A stretch of 64,000 nucleotides of DNA from Leifsonia sp. 466MF. GTDB taxonomy: Bacteria; Actinomycetota; Actinomycetes; Actinomycetales; Microbacteriaceae. The DNA is taken from positions 1,178,001 through 1,242,000 of the forward strand of contig NZ_LT629696.1 of NCBI RefSeq assembly GCF_900100265.1, written 5' to 3'. Under the pieces are notes generated by a model. It made no database searches and was not told the origin of the DNA. It worked only from the letters and a program-made list of their open reading frames with translations. Below, piece after piece: positions 25,450 through 36,993 of the stretch. Position numbers and translations under genes: made by a program. How positions within the stretch are numbered: the first letter of the stretch is position 1; each line of letters opens with the position of its first letter.

Positions 25450-27041
25450 GCTGCGGGAACCTCGAGACGGGTCGGCTGGGGGAGCAGGACGGTGTGGGCT
25501 GGCTCGCCGGAGCCGGCGAGCGGGAAGTCGGAGCGGAAGTGCGCCCCGCGCGACTCTTCGCGGGCGAGCGCCGCGGCGACGACGAGACGGGCGAGGGTGA
25601 GGAGGTTCGCATCCTCTCCGGACCTCGCCCCGGCATTGGCGTCGGGCATCGCGGTGGCGGCGAGCTCGTCGGAGGCCGCGGCGAGGCGTGCCCCGTCGCG
25701 GTGCACGCCGGCGGCCTCCCACATCAGCGCGCGCAACCGGTCGCGGTCGAAGGTGCGGAGAACGGGATGCGGCGAGCCGGCCGCGACAGATCGTGCGGCG
25801 TCCGCCTCCACCCGCACCGCGCGTTGCGTCCACACGGGAGGCTCGGCCCACGGAGCATCGATCGCCCCGGCCGCCCGATGGGCGAACACCAGACCTTCGA
25901 GCAGGGAGTTGGAGGCGAGCCGGTTGCCGCCGTGCGCCCCGGTGCAGGCGACCTCGCCGACGGCGAACAGGCCGGGGACGCTGGTGCGCCCCTCGGTGTC
26001 CGTCGCGACGCCGCCCATCGCGTAGTGCGCGGCCGGGGTGACAGGAAGTGGACGCCGGGCCCAGTCGTGGCCGGCGGCGCGCGAGGCGGCGTCGATCGTC
26101 GGGAACCGCCGGGCGAGGAACGCTGCGCCGAGCGCCGTCGCGTCGAGCAGCACGGGGCGACCGCCCTGCGCGGCCATCTCGACCGCGATGCCGCGGGCGA
26201 CGACGTCGCGGGGCGCGAGCTCGGCGTCGGGGTGGGCGTCGAGCATGAAGCGCTCGCCGGCGGCGTTCCGCAGGACCGCGCCTTCGCCGCGCACGGCCTC
26301 GGAGACGAGGAACGCGCCTGCGCCCGCGTCGCCCGCCGCGCCATCGCCCGCGTACAGCGCGGTGGGATGGAACTGCGTGAACTCCAGATCGGCGAGCATC
26401 GCCCCGGCGCGCCAGGCCGCCGCCACTCCGTCACCCGTCGCGACCGACGGGTTGGTGGTGTGCGCGTACAGCTGGCCCCAGCCTCCCGTGGCCAGCAGCA
26501 CCGCGTCGGCGTCGATGGTGAGTGCCTCGCCGTCGACCCACAGCGACACCCCGGCGGCCCGGCCGTCCTCGACGATGACGTCGCGGAGGAACGCGCCCCC
26601 GACGACCGGGATGCGCGCCGCCGTCACCGCGGCGACCAGCGCCCGCTCCAGCTCGGCGCCGGTCGCATCCCCTCCGGCGTGCAGCACGCGGGCGGAGGAG
26701 TGGGCGGCCTCGAGGCCGCGGGCGAGCGTGTCGCCGTCGCGGTCGAACGCCGCGCCGCGGGCGATCAGCTCGCGGACGCGGTCGGGGCCGTCGGAGCAGA
26801 GCGCCTCCACCGCTTCGCGGACGTTGAGCCCGGCCCCCGCGCGGAGGGTGTCGGCGACGTGCGCCTCCACCGAATCGTCGGGGAAGAGCGCCGCCGCGAT
26901 GCCGCCCTGGGCGTACGGCGTGCTTCCGGAGGCGACGGACGACGACTTGGTCACGACCGTGACGTCATGGCCGAGCGTGTGCGCTCGCAGCGCCGCGGTC
27001 AGCCCCGCGATGCCGCTCCCGACCACGACCACACGGCTCAT
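25443..27041 (-). CDS. nadB: L-aspartate oxidase
   Basis: 532 residues. The FAD-binding dinucleotide fold begins at the N-terminus (VVVGSGIAGLTAALRA, about 4-19). The substrate region HPTALYAG, REVRGEGAVLRN-type segment, and HYAMGGVATDTEGRTSVPGL (about 343-362) are typical of the fumarate reductase/aspartate oxidase family. It oxidises aspartate to iminoaspartate, the first de novo NAD step. Separated from nadA by one nucleotide and overlapping nadC. Confidence 0.96.
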   Translation of the reverse strand: MSRVVVVGSGIAGLTAALRAHTLGHDVTVVTKSSSVASGSTPYAQGGIAAALFPDDSVEAHVADTLRAGAGLNVREAVEALCSDGPDRVRELIARGAAFDRDGDTLARGLEAAHSSARVLHAGGDATGAELERALVAAVTAARIPVVGGAFLRDVIVEDGRAAGVSLWVDGEALTIDADAVLLATGGWGQLYAHTTNPSVATGDGVAAAWRAGAMLADLEFTQFHPTALYAGDGAAGDAGAGAFLVSEAVRGEGAVLRNAAGERFMLDAHPDAELAPRDVVARGIAVEMAAQGGRPVLLDATALGAAFLARRFPTIDAASRAAGHDWARRPLPVTPAAHYAMGGVATDTEGRTSVPGLFAVGEVACTGAHGGNRLASNSLLEGLVFAHRAAGAIDAPWAEPPVWTQRAVRVEADAARSVAAGSPHPVLRTFDRDRLRALMWEAAGVHRDGARLAAASDELAATAMPDANAGARSGEDANLLTLARLVVAAALAREESRGAHFRSDFPLAGSGEPAHTVLLPQPTRLEVPAAC

Positions 27042-27042
27042 G

Positions 27043-28338
27043 TCAGGCCGCCATCGTGGTGTCGGGCCGCGCCGCCAGCATCCGCTCGAGCGCCACCCGC
27101 GCGGGCTCCGCGACGGACGCGGGAACGGTCACCTGGTTGAGCACCTCGCCGCGGACGAGCCCCTCCAGCACCCAGGCGAGATACCCGGGGTGGATGCGGT
27201 ACATCGTCGAGCACGGGCACACCACCGCGTCGAGGCAGAAGATCGTGTGCTGCGGGAACTGCGCCGCCAGCCGCTGCACCAGGTTGATCTCGGTGCCGAT
27301 CGCGAAGGTGGAGCCTGCGGGCGCCGCCTGGATCGCCTTGACGATGTAGTCGGTGGAGCCGTACTCGTCGGCCGCATCCACCACATCCATCGGGCACTCG
27401 GGGTGCACGATCACTCGGACGCCGGGGAACTCGGCGCGCGCGTGCTCGATCTGGCCGACCGTGAAGCGCTTGTGCACCGAGCAGAAGCCGTGCCACAGGA
27501 TGACCTGGGCGTCCTGCAGCGTCTCGGCGTCCGTCCCGCCCCACGCCTTGCGCGGGTTCCACAGCGGCATCCGCTCGACCGGGATGCCCATGGCCTTCGC
27601 CGTGTTGCGGCCCAGGTGCTGGTCGGGGAAGAACAGCACGCGCTGCCCCCGCTCGAACGCCCACTCCAGCACGGTCGCCGCGTTCGACGAGGTGCAGACG
27701 ATGCCGCCGTGCTCGCCGCAGAAGGCCTTCAGGGCGGCGGACGAGTTCATGTAGGTGACCGGGATGACGGGGACGCGGCCGTCGGCGTCCGGCTCGGTGC
27801 CGTACAGCTCCTCCAGCTGCTCCCAGCACTCCTCGACCGAGTCGAGGTCGGCCATGTCGGCCATCGAGCAGCCGGCGGCGAGGTTGGGGAGGATGACCCG
27901 CTGCTCGGGACGCGACACGATGTCGGCCGTCTCGGCCATGAAGTGGACGCCGCAGAACACGATCGCCTCCGCCTCCGGCCGGGCCTTGGCCGCGTTGGCG
28001 AGCTGGAAGGAGTCGCCCACGAAGTCGGCGTACTGGACGACCTCGTCGCGCTGATAGAAGTGGCCCATCACCGCGACGCGGTCGCCGAGGGTCTCCTTGG
28101 CGGCGCGGATGCGGTCGCCGAGCTCCTGGGCCGTGGCGGTGCGGTACTCCTCCGGCAGCTCGCCCTGCCGAGGGGCGTTCGCCGGGATGGGGTCGCCGAG
28201 CGACGCGCCGGGCCCGTAGGAGGGCGTCGCGCTGTCGAACGTCCACGGCGCCTCCACCAGGTCGGGGGTGCAGGTGTCGCCGTCGAGCTGCCCCGACGCG
28301 ATGAGCCGGATGGTGGTGTCGACCGAAGCGATGGTCAT
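27043..28338 (-). CDS. nadA: Quinolinate synthase
   Basis: 431 residues from the ATG at 28338, which overlaps the nrtR stop by 4 nt; a much longer upstream extension is open but is part of nrtR in another frame. Cluster and substrate residues: MGHFYQRDEVVQYAD (about 91-105), NLAAGCSMADMAD with C157, WHGFCSVHKRF, HPECPMDVVD and VVCPCSTMYR. It condenses iminoaspartate with dihydroxyacetone phosphate and carries an O2-sensitive [4Fe-4S] cluster. The cysteine pattern is that of the long actinobacterial NadA form. Confidence 0.96.
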   Translation of the reverse strand: MTIASVDTTIRLIASGQLDGDTCTPDLVEAPWTFDSATPSYGPGASLGDPIPANAPRQGELPEEYRTATAQELGDRIRAAKETLGDRVAVMGHFYQRDEVVQYADFVGDSFQLANAAKARPEAEAIVFCGVHFMAETADIVSRPEQRVILPNLAAGCSMADMADLDSVEECWEQLEELYGTEPDADGRVPVIPVTYMNSSAALKAFCGEHGGIVCTSSNAATVLEWAFERGQRVLFFPDQHLGRNTAKAMGIPVERMPLWNPRKAWGGTDAETLQDAQVILWHGFCSVHKRFTVGQIEHARAEFPGVRVIVHPECPMDVVDAADEYGSTDYIVKAIQAAPAGSTFAIGTEINLVQRLAAQFPQHTIFCLDAVVCPCSTMYRIHPGYLAWVLEGLVRGEVLNQVTVPASVAEPARVALERMLAARPDTTMAA

Positions 28339-29063
28339 GCGTTTCTTCCTTCGAACGGATGCTGCTGGCGGGGGAGCGGCCCCGCGTCGGCGAGGTCGAT
28401 CTGGTCGTTGTAGCGGTACAGCCGCGGCGGACGGTGCGGCGTGCCGGTGAGGTACTCGTCGGTGGCGACGACGGCCCCGGAGGACTCGATCGTGCGGCGG
28501 AAGTTGGCCGGGTCGAGGGCGCGGCCGAGCACGGCCTCGTGCACCCCGCGCAGCTGGGCCAGCGTGAAGCGCTCGCCGAGGAACGCGTGGGCGATGCGGG
28601 AGTACTCCATCTTCGTGCGAAGGCGCCAGAGGGCGTACTCGACGATCACGTTGTGGTCGAAGGCGAGCTCGGGCAGGTCGTCGGCGGGGAACCAGCGAAC
28701 GTTCTCGCCGACGCTGGCGCGCTCGGCCTCCTCGCTGCGGACGAGTGCCCAGTAGACGACGGAGACGACGCGCTCGGCGCCGGGGGAGCGGTCGGCGTCG
28801 CCGAAGGCGTACAGCTGCTCCAGGTAGCTGGGCGTCAGGCCGGTGGTGTCGTTGAGCGTGCGGGCAGCGGCGTAGGGGAGGTCCTCGCCGACCCGCAGCG
28901 GTCCGCCCGGCAGGGCCCAGCGTCCCTCGAACGGTTCGCGGATTCGGCGCACGAGCGGCAGCCACACCTGCGGGACGCCGCCGGTCTCGTCGTCGGTGCG
29001 CAGGGCGAAGATGACCGTCGACACGGCGAGGATCGCACTCGCGCGTTCGTGCCGTGCCGTCAT
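28335..29063 (-). CDS. nrtR: NrtR-type Nudix regulator of NAD biosynthesis
   Basis: 242 residues from the ATG at 29063 (GGGAG 7 nt upstream). The N-terminal two-thirds is a Nudix fold (PLVRRIREPFEGRWALPGG), but the Nudix box is degenerate: after GGPLRVGEDLPYAA comes ARTLNDTTGL, lacking the metal-binding Glu pair. The C-terminal ~90 residues form the NrtR winged helix (FTLAQLRGVHEAVLGRALDP, then NFRRTIESSG). NrtR represses NAD genes and is released by ADP-ribose or related ligands. It heads the nadA-nadB-nadC operon, and a palindrome lies just upstream of its start. Loss of catalysis fits a sensor-only role. Confidence 0.9.
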   Translation of the reverse strand: MTARHERASAILAVSTVIFALRTDDETGGVPQVWLPLVRRIREPFEGRWALPGGPLRVGEDLPYAAARTLNDTTGLTPSYLEQLYAFGDADRSPGAERVVSVVYWALVRSEEAERASVGENVRWFPADDLPELAFDHNVIVEYALWRLRTKMEYSRIAHAFLGERFTLAQLRGVHEAVLGRALDPANFRRTIESSGAVVATDEYLTGTPHRPPRLYRYNDQIDLADAGPLPRQQHPFEGRNA

Positions 29064-29079
29064 GGCCGCTCCCGTCACC

Positions 29080-29101
29080 TAAAGGTCAACTTGACTCTAA
29101 C
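29080..29101. promoter_or_regulatory. Candidate NrtR operator
   Basis: GTCAACTTGAC (29085-29095) is a perfect odd palindrome. Flanking CTAAAG and TCTAAC extend the symmetry imperfectly to about 22 bp. It starts 17 nt upstream of the nrtR ATG, where autorepression of the NAD operon would act. The sequence GTCA-n-TGAC within a TAA/TTA frame resembles actinobacterial NrtR sites as I recall them; no search was done. Confidence 0.55.
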
Positions 29102-29157
29102 GTGCTGATCATCTTAGTGTCATCTCGACCAGAACGCCAAACGCCTCCCTACACGCT

Positions 29158-29216
29158 GAGATTTGCGCCAAATCTCTGTTATGACGGGCGCATTACCGAG
29201 ATTTGGCGCAAATCTT
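29158..29216. repeat. Paired palindromes between nrtR and gcvT
   Basis: GAGATTTGCGCCAAATCTC (29158-29176) is nearly self-palindromic (AGATTTG-CGC-CAAATCT). Its inverse copy GAGATTTGGCGCAAATCTT is at 29198-29216, centres 40 bp apart. The two together form an 18-bp perfect inverted repeat with a 21-nt spacer. The region is divergent (nrtR left, gcvT right), so a terminator is not expected; paired operators for a dimeric regulator are more likely. The remaining bases to 29286 hold no gene and probably contain the gcv promoter. Confidence 0.65.
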
Positions 29217-29286
29217 CGCGTGCGCACGGGACGGCGGGAGCGGATATGCTGGCCGGACAACCGAATACCGGGCCAACGAGGTCGAT

Positions 29287-29472
29287 GCGGGAGAGTCGCG
29301 CGAGCGCGACACCGAAGGAGCAATCCTCCCCGACAATCTCTCAGGTACGCGTACCGCATCGGACTGGCCACTCTGAAAAGCAGGATGGCGCCCGCCGTCC
29401 TCGCCCACGGTGAAAGCCGCGCATCCCTCAGGGAGGCGAGGTGAAACTCTCAGGCCGGATGACAGAGGGGGA
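29287..29472 (+). promoter_or_regulatory. Tandem glycine riboswitch upstream of gcvT
   Basis: Two consecutive glycine aptamers can be read. The first (about 29287-29380) has GGGAGAG, ACCGAAGGAGCAA, AATCTCTCAGGTAC and CACTCTGAAAA in order. The second (about 29381-29472) has CACGGTGAAAGCCG, GTGAAACTCTCAGG and GGATGACAGAGGGGG. These are the conserved blocks of the gcvT-element RNA. A small hairpin, CCGGCC-GAC-GGCCGG (29507-29521), lies between aptamer 2 and the gcvT ribosome binding site and may be part of the switch. In most bacteria this RNA turns the glycine cleavage operon on when glycine is high. Confidence 0.92.
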
Positions 29473-29535
29473 GTTCTTCCCGGGAGCGGCGACGCCCCCG
29501 CAGCCCCCGGCCGACGGCCGGCGATCGGAGAACTC

Positions 29536-30723
29536 ATGACCTCGCAGAGCACGCCAGACGGTACGAACGCCGAGCGCACCTCCCCGCTCCACGACGCCCA
29601 TACGGCGGCCGGCGCCTCCTTCACCGACTTCGCCGGCTGGCAGATGCCGGTCCGGTACTCCTCCGATCTCGCCGAGCACCACGCCGTGCGCACCGCCGCC
29701 GGCCTGTTCGACCTGTCGCACATGGGCGAGATCGTGCTCCTCGGCCCGGAGGCCGGTCAGGCGCTCGACTATGCGCTCGCAGGCAAGCTCTCCGCCCTCA
29801 ACGTCGACCAGGCGAAGTACAGCCTCCTGCTCTCCCGCTCCGGCGGCATCGTCGACGACCTCGTCGTGTACCGCACCGGCGACGACCGCTACATGGTGGT
29901 CGCGAACGCGTCGAACCGGGATGCGGTGGCCGCCGAGCTGCGCGACCGGACCGCGCCGTTCGACGTCGAGGTCTTCGACGAGTCCGACGACATCGCCCTG
30001 ATCGCCGTGCAGGGTCCGGCCGCCCTCTCCATCCTGCTCGCGACGCCGGGCCTGTCGGCCGACGCCGGGGCGCTCGGCGGCTCCGACTTCGGGGAGCGCC
30101 TCTCGGCCCTCAAGTACTACTGGTCGCTCCCGGCCGAGTTCGAGACGCATCCCGTGCTCATCGCTCGCACCGGCTACACCGGCGAAGACGGCTTCGAGCT
30201 CTACCTCGCGCCGGACAACGCGCGCGCCCTGTGGGATGCCCTGCTCGAGGCGGGAGCCGATCAGGGCCTCGTCCCCGCCGGCCTCGCCAGCCGCGACACC
30301 CTGCGCCTCGAGGCCGGGATGCCGCTGTACGGCCACGAGCTCGGCCTCGACACGATGCCGGCGCAGGCGGGACTCGGCCGGGTCGTCAACCTCGCGAAGG
30401 ACACCGACTTCGTCGGCCGCGCCGCCAGCGAGGAGGGGCCGGACCCGGAGGCCCGTGTGCTCGTCGGCCTCGCCGGGGAGGGCAAGCGCGCTGCCCGCGC
30501 CGGCTACCCGGTCTTCGCGCACGACGATACGACCGGTGACGACGCCGAGGTCGGCGTCGTCACCTCCGGCGCGCTCTCCCCGACGCTGGGCATGCCCATC
30601 GCGATGGCCTACGTCGCCCCCCGCTTCGCCCGTGAGAACACCGTGCTCCAGGTGGATGTGCGAGGCACCCGCCTCCCGTTCACCGTCACCGCCCTCCCCT
30701 TCTACAGCAGAAAGAAGCGCTAG
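29536..30723 (+). CDS. gcvT: Glycine cleavage system T protein (aminomethyltransferase)
   Basis: 395 residues from the ATG at 29536 (CGGAG upstream); an in-frame start at 29410 would lie inside the riboswitch. Folate-dependent GcvT features: [15 protein letters not shown] near the start, [16 protein letters not shown], and [18 protein letters not shown] (about 213-230). It transfers the methylene group from the lipoyl arm of GcvH to tetrahydrofolate, releasing ammonia. First gene of gcvT-gcvH-gcvP, with 2 nt before gcvH. Confidence 0.97.
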   Translation: MTSQSTPDGTNAERTSPLHDAHTAAGASFTDFAGWQMPVRYSSDLAEHHAVRTAAGLFDLSHMGEIVLLGPEAGQALDYALAGKLSALNVDQAKYSLLLSRSGGIVDDLVVYRTGDDRYMVVANASNRDAVAAELRDRTAPFDVEVFDESDDIALIAVQGPAALSILLATPGLSADAGALGGSDFGERLSALKYYWSLPAEFETHPVLIARTGYTGEDGFELYLAPDNARALWDALLEAGADQGLVPAGLASRDTLRLEAGMPLYGHELGLDTMPAQAGLGRVVNLAKDTDFVGRAASEEGPDPEARVLVGLAGEGKRAARAGYPVFAHDDTTGDDAEVGVVTSGALSPTLGMPIAMAYVAPRFARENTVLQVDVRGTRLPFTVTALPFYSRKKR

Positions 30724-30725
30724 CC

Positions 30726-31100
30726 ATGGCCGCAGAACGAGACCTGAAGTACACGCCCGAGCACGAGTGGCTCCTGGTCGATGGCGACGTCGCGACCGTC
30801 GGCATCACGGCCTACGCGGCCGAGAAGCTCGGTGACGTCGTGTTCGTGGAGCTGCCCGAGGAGGGCAGCGACGTCACCGCCGGCCGCGTGGTCGGCGAGA
30901 TCGAGTCGACCAAGTCGGTCGGCGAGCTGTTCGCCCCGGTGAACGGCACCGTCGCCGAGGCCAACAGTGCCGTGGTCGACGCCCCCGAACTCGTCAACTC
31001 CGACCCGTTCGGCGAGGGCTGGCTGGTGAAGGTCCGCTTCACCGAGCTGCCCGACAACCTCCTGAGCTACGACGAGTACGCCGCCCTGACCGGCGAGTAA
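30726..31100 (+). CDS. gcvH: Glycine cleavage system H protein
   Basis: 124 residues, standard length. The lipoylated lysine is K63 in [16 protein letters not shown]; the fold begins [14 protein letters not shown] and includes [12 protein letters not shown]. It shuttles the aminomethyl group from GcvP to GcvT and electrons to lipoamide dehydrogenase. Only 2 nt separate it from gcvT and 16 nt from gcvP, so all three are cotranscribed behind the glycine riboswitch. Confidence 0.97.
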   Translation: MAAERDLKYTPEHEWLLVDGDVATVGITAYAAEKLGDVVFVELPEEGSDVTAGRVVGEIESTKSVGELFAPVNGTVAEANSAVVDAPELVNSDPFGEGWLVKVRFTELPDNLLSYDEYAALTGE

Positions 31101-31116
31101 GGTTCCCCCACCTCAC

Positions 31117-34032
<2,916 letters not shown>

Positions 34033-34058
34033 CCCACCCCTAACCGCCTCCGCCCTTC

Positions 34059-34138
34059 ACCCCCACCGTCGAGTCCGCAAACTTTGCACGCTTCGCCCCG
34101 CGATTCCGTGCAAAGCTTGCGGACTCGACGGCGGGGGT
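34059..34138. repeat. Inverted repeat family B, copy 4
   Basis: 32-nt arms at 34059-34090 and 34107-34138 match at 30 of 32 positions across a 16-nt spacer, the best-conserved copy. It fills the gap between convergent stops (gcvP at 34032, CPBP gene at 34138), so it could stop transcription from both sides. Confidence 0.88.
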
Positions 34139-34932
34139 CAGGCGAAGATGTGGGGGAAGAGGGCGACGGCGAGGGGATAGCCGACGAACGAGACGATGTC
34201 GATGATCGTGTGGGCGACGACGAGCGGCATCACGCGGCCCCAGCGGGTGTAGCACCAGCCGAAGACGATGCCCATGATCGCGTTGCCGACGAACGGGCCG
34301 AAGCCCTGGTACAGGTGGTAGCTGCCGCGCAGCACCGCGGCGCCCAGGATGATCGACCACGTTCCCCAGCCCAGCTGGCGCAGGCGTGTGAAGAGGTAGC
34401 CGACGATGATGACCTCCTCCTGGAGCGCGGCACGAAGCGCGGCGAGGATGAGCACCGGCACCGTCCACCAGTGCGCGTCGAGCGTCGACGCCTCCACCGT
34501 GACCGTGATCCCGAGCAGCCGGGTGAGGGCGTAGAAGAGGATGCCGGGGATGCCGATCACGAGGAACAGCAGCGCCCCGCCGCCGAGGTCGCGGGCGGGA
34601 CGCGTGAGGTCGAAGCCGATGCGACGGAAGCCGCTGCGCTGCGGCTGCCAGAGCAGGTAGATCACCAGGGCGACGGCGAACAGCGGGAACAGATTGCCGA
34701 GCACCTGGTACAGGAAGTCGAAGACCTCCCGGCTCGACTGGGCGGGGTTCACCTCCGCCTTCTGGTCCGCCAGGGGCGTACTCTGAGTCGCACGGTCGAT
34801 GATGGTGACGATGGAGTAGATCGCCGACTGGCCGAGCGACAGGCCGAGCACGATCGCGACCTCCCACCAGAGGCGGGGGCGCGCGGCGCGCTCCACGGGG
34901 GTCTCTCCGGCCCAGGTCAGCGCGTCAGCCAT
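34138..34932 (-). CDS. CPBP-family intramembrane protease-like protein
   Basis: 264 residues from the ATG at 34932 (AGGAT upstream); an in-frame start 33 nt earlier is possible. About seven to eight membrane segments. The CPBP/Abi core is present: LQEEVIIVGYLFTRLRQLGW near residues 164-183 and RGSYHLYQGF near 200-209 with the His. The canonical EExxxR motif is EEVIIV here, so the Arg is missing; this variant may be usual for this actinobacterial clade. Possible substrates are unknown. Divergent from the peptide-binding protein gene. Confidence 0.85.
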   Translation of the reverse strand: MADALTWAGETPVERAARPRLWWEVAIVLGLSLGQSAIYSIVTIIDRATQSTPLADQKAEVNPAQSSREVFDFLYQVLGNLFPLFAVALVIYLLWQPQRSGFRRIGFDLTRPARDLGGGALLFLVIGIPGILFYALTRLLGITVTVEASTLDAHWWTVPVLILAALRAALQEEVIIVGYLFTRLRQLGWGTWSIILGAAVLRGSYHLYQGFGPFVGNAIMGIVFGWCYTRWGRVMPLVVAHTIIDIVSFVGYPLAVALFPHIFA

Positions 34933-35064
34933 ACCGGCATCCTGCCAGCCCGGACCGCAAACCATTCAATCGTTGCATTGCACGATCAAATCCACCGTTT
35001 TTGTGCGCATCGTGCACGAATCCTCCGACTGAGTTACCACTCTGTAACGTTTTCCCGCGCTGTT

Positions 35065-35093
35065 TTGCAATCACTGGCAGCGATACCTAGGGT
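35065..35093 (+). promoter_or_regulatory. Promoter of the peptide-binding protein gene
   Basis: TTGCAA (35065-35070) and TAGGGT (35088-35093) are 17 nt apart in a locally A+T-rich stretch (34970-35100) that contrasts with the surrounding DNA. Upstream, TTGCATTGCACGATC and GTGCGCATCGTGCACGA contain several GTGC/GCAC halves (34973-35019) that could be regulator sites. Confidence 0.55.
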
Positions 35094-35162
35094 CATTCTT
35101 ATCCCGCGCGGACCAGGCTTCTCGCATGCCCGTTCCGACGCACACTTCGCACAGGAGGAACA

Positions 35163-36950
35163 TTGCACATCAACGGAAGAAAGGGCAGGTTCGCGGTCAG
35201 CGCGGTCGCCGTCGCAGGCGTCGCAGCACTCGCGCTGTCGGCCTGCACCACGTCCGGGAGCACCAGCACCTCGTCCGCTGCCAAGGGCGGCACCGTGACG
35301 GTGGCGGTCGTGAACGACTTCACCTCGTTCAACTCGCAGACGCCGCAGGGCAACCTGGACACCAACGGCCAGGTCGGATACCTCAACGGCTCGTACGGGA
35401 CCGGTTTCCAGTACATCGACAACAACTACAAGATCGTCCACGACGACAAGTTCGGCACGTTCGAGAAGACCTCGGACGACCCGCTGACCGTCAAGTACAC
35501 CCTGAACAAGGACGACAAGTGGTCTGACGGCGAGCCCGTCACCGCCGATGACATGATCCTCGCGTGGGCCATCGCCTCCGGCCACTACGACTCGGCGAAG
35601 TTCGACGATGACGGCAACGTCACCAGCGGCACGCAGTACTTCCAGATCGCGGGCTCGACCGCGGGCATCGACGCGACCGACTTCCCGACGGTCAGCAACG
35701 ACAACCGCACGATCACCCTCAAGTACGCGACGCCGTACGTGGACTGGGAGCTCGTCAACCCGATCGCGCAGCCCGCGCACATCGTCGCCAAGAAGGCGGG
35801 CCTCTCCTCGGCCGCCGACCTGACGAAGCTGCTGAAGGGCCTGCCCAAGGGCGACCCGGCGAACCCGGCTCCGGCCGACCCGACGCTGAAGAAGGCGGCG
35901 GAGTTCGTCAACACCGGCTACGACGTGACCGCGTTCCCGACCGACAAGGACCTGCTGGTCTCCTCCGGCCCGTTCGTCGTCTCGTCGTGGACCCCCGGCC
36001 AGTCGCTCACGATGACGCCGAACAAGTACTACGCCGGCGGTCTGAAGCCGAACGTGGACAAGATCGTGTTCCGCATCATCCCGGACGCGAACGCCCAGGT
36101 CACCGCTCTCCAGAACGGTGAGGTCGACATCATCAACCCGCAGGCGTCCGCCGACACGATCACCGCGCTCAAGCAGACCAGCGCCAAGATCCTCACCGGT
36201 GCTCAGGCGTCGTACGACCACCTCGACCTGAACTTCGGCTCGCCGGTGTTCAAGGACGAGAAGGTCCGCGAGGCGTTCCTCAAGACGATCCCGCGTCAGC
36301 AGATCCTCGACTCGATCGTCACGCCGGTCGACTCGAAGGCGAAGGTCCTGAACTCGCAGATCTTCCTGCCGAACCAGGAGCAGTACGAGGGCAGCGTCAA
36401 GCAGAACGGATCTGACAAGTACGACAAGGTCGACATCGAGGGCGCCAAGCAGCTGCTCGCCGGTGCCACCCCGACCGTGCGCATCCTCTACAACACGAAC
36501 AACCCGAACCGTGTCGACGAGTTCCAGTCGATCTCGGCCTCGGCCGCGAAGGCCGGCATCAAGGTCGTCGACGCCGGCTCGCCCGACTGGAGCAAGCTGC
36601 TCCCGGGTGGCGACTACGACGCCTCGCTCTTCGGCTGGATCAGCCCGGGTGCAGGCACCACGCAGCTGCCGCAGGTGTTCGCCTCGCAGGGTGGCGGAAA
36701 CTACAACCGCTACACCGGCACCAACGACCTGGCCCTCAAGTCGCAGACCACCCTGGACAAGGATGAGCTGACGAAGATCGAGTACCAGATCGACAAGCAG
36801 ACCTTCACCGACGGCTACGGTCTGCCGCTGTTCCAGCTCCCGGGTGTCTTCGCGACCACCTCGCGGGTTGACGGCGTCAAGTACAACGGCGGACAGTCCG
36901 GTCCGTTCTGGAACTTCTGGGAGTGGTCGGTCAAGTCCTCCAAGAAGTAA
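35163..36950 (+). CDS. ABC transporter family 5 (oligopeptide-type) substrate-binding lipoprotein
   Basis: 595 residues, starting at a TTG supported by AGGAGG 5 nt upstream. The signal peptide ends in lipobox LSAC with Cys28. The mature protein is a cluster C (SBP_bac_5) binding protein: DPLTVKYTLNKDDKWSDGEP (about 109-128) is the hallmark, followed by VTADDMILAW. It binds peptides, or possibly other cluster C ligands, for the permeases and fused ATPase downstream. A strong hairpin follows the stop, which would keep this gene's mRNA level above that of the transporter genes. Confidence 0.93.
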   Translation: MHINGRKGRFAVSAVAVAGVAALALSACTTSGSTSTSSAAKGGTVTVAVVNDFTSFNSQTPQGNLDTNGQVGYLNGSYGTGFQYIDNNYKIVHDDKFGTFEKTSDDPLTVKYTLNKDDKWSDGEPVTADDMILAWAIASGHYDSAKFDDDGNVTSGTQYFQIAGSTAGIDATDFPTVSNDNRTITLKYATPYVDWELVNPIAQPAHIVAKKAGLSSAADLTKLLKGLPKGDPANPAPADPTLKKAAEFVNTGYDVTAFPTDKDLLVSSGPFVVSSWTPGQSLTMTPNKYYAGGLKPNVDKIVFRIIPDANAQVTALQNGEVDIINPQASADTITALKQTSAKILTGAQASYDHLDLNFGSPVFKDEKVREAFLKTIPRQQILDSIVTPVDSKAKVLNSQIFLPNQEQYEGSVKQNGSDKYDKVDIEGAKQLLAGATPTVRILYNTNNPNRVDEFQSISASAAKAGIKVVDAGSPDWSKLLPGGDYDASLFGWISPGAGTTQLPQVFASQGGGNYNRYTGTNDLALKSQTTLDKDELTKIEYQIDKQTFTDGYGLPLFQLPGVFATTSRVDGVKYNGGQSGPFWNFWEWSVKSSKK

Positions 36951-36964
36951 CAGCTCCGCAAGTG

Positions 36965-36993
36965 AGAGTGCCCGGGTGAACCCCGGGCACTCT
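36965..36993 (+). terminator. Strong hairpin after the binding-protein gene
   Basis: AGAGTGCCCGGG (36965-36976) is perfectly complemented by CCCGGGCACTCT (36982-36993) across a 5-nt loop; only two T follow. It lies 15 nt past the stop. It acts as terminator or as a 3'-end stabiliser of the binding-protein mRNA, upstream of dppB. Confidence 0.75.

Noticed and set aside
28339..28965. N-terminal extension of nadA to 28965
   Set aside because: The extension is Arg-rich and overlaps nrtR in another frame; the ATG at 28338 overlaps the nrtR stop, a normal operon junction.
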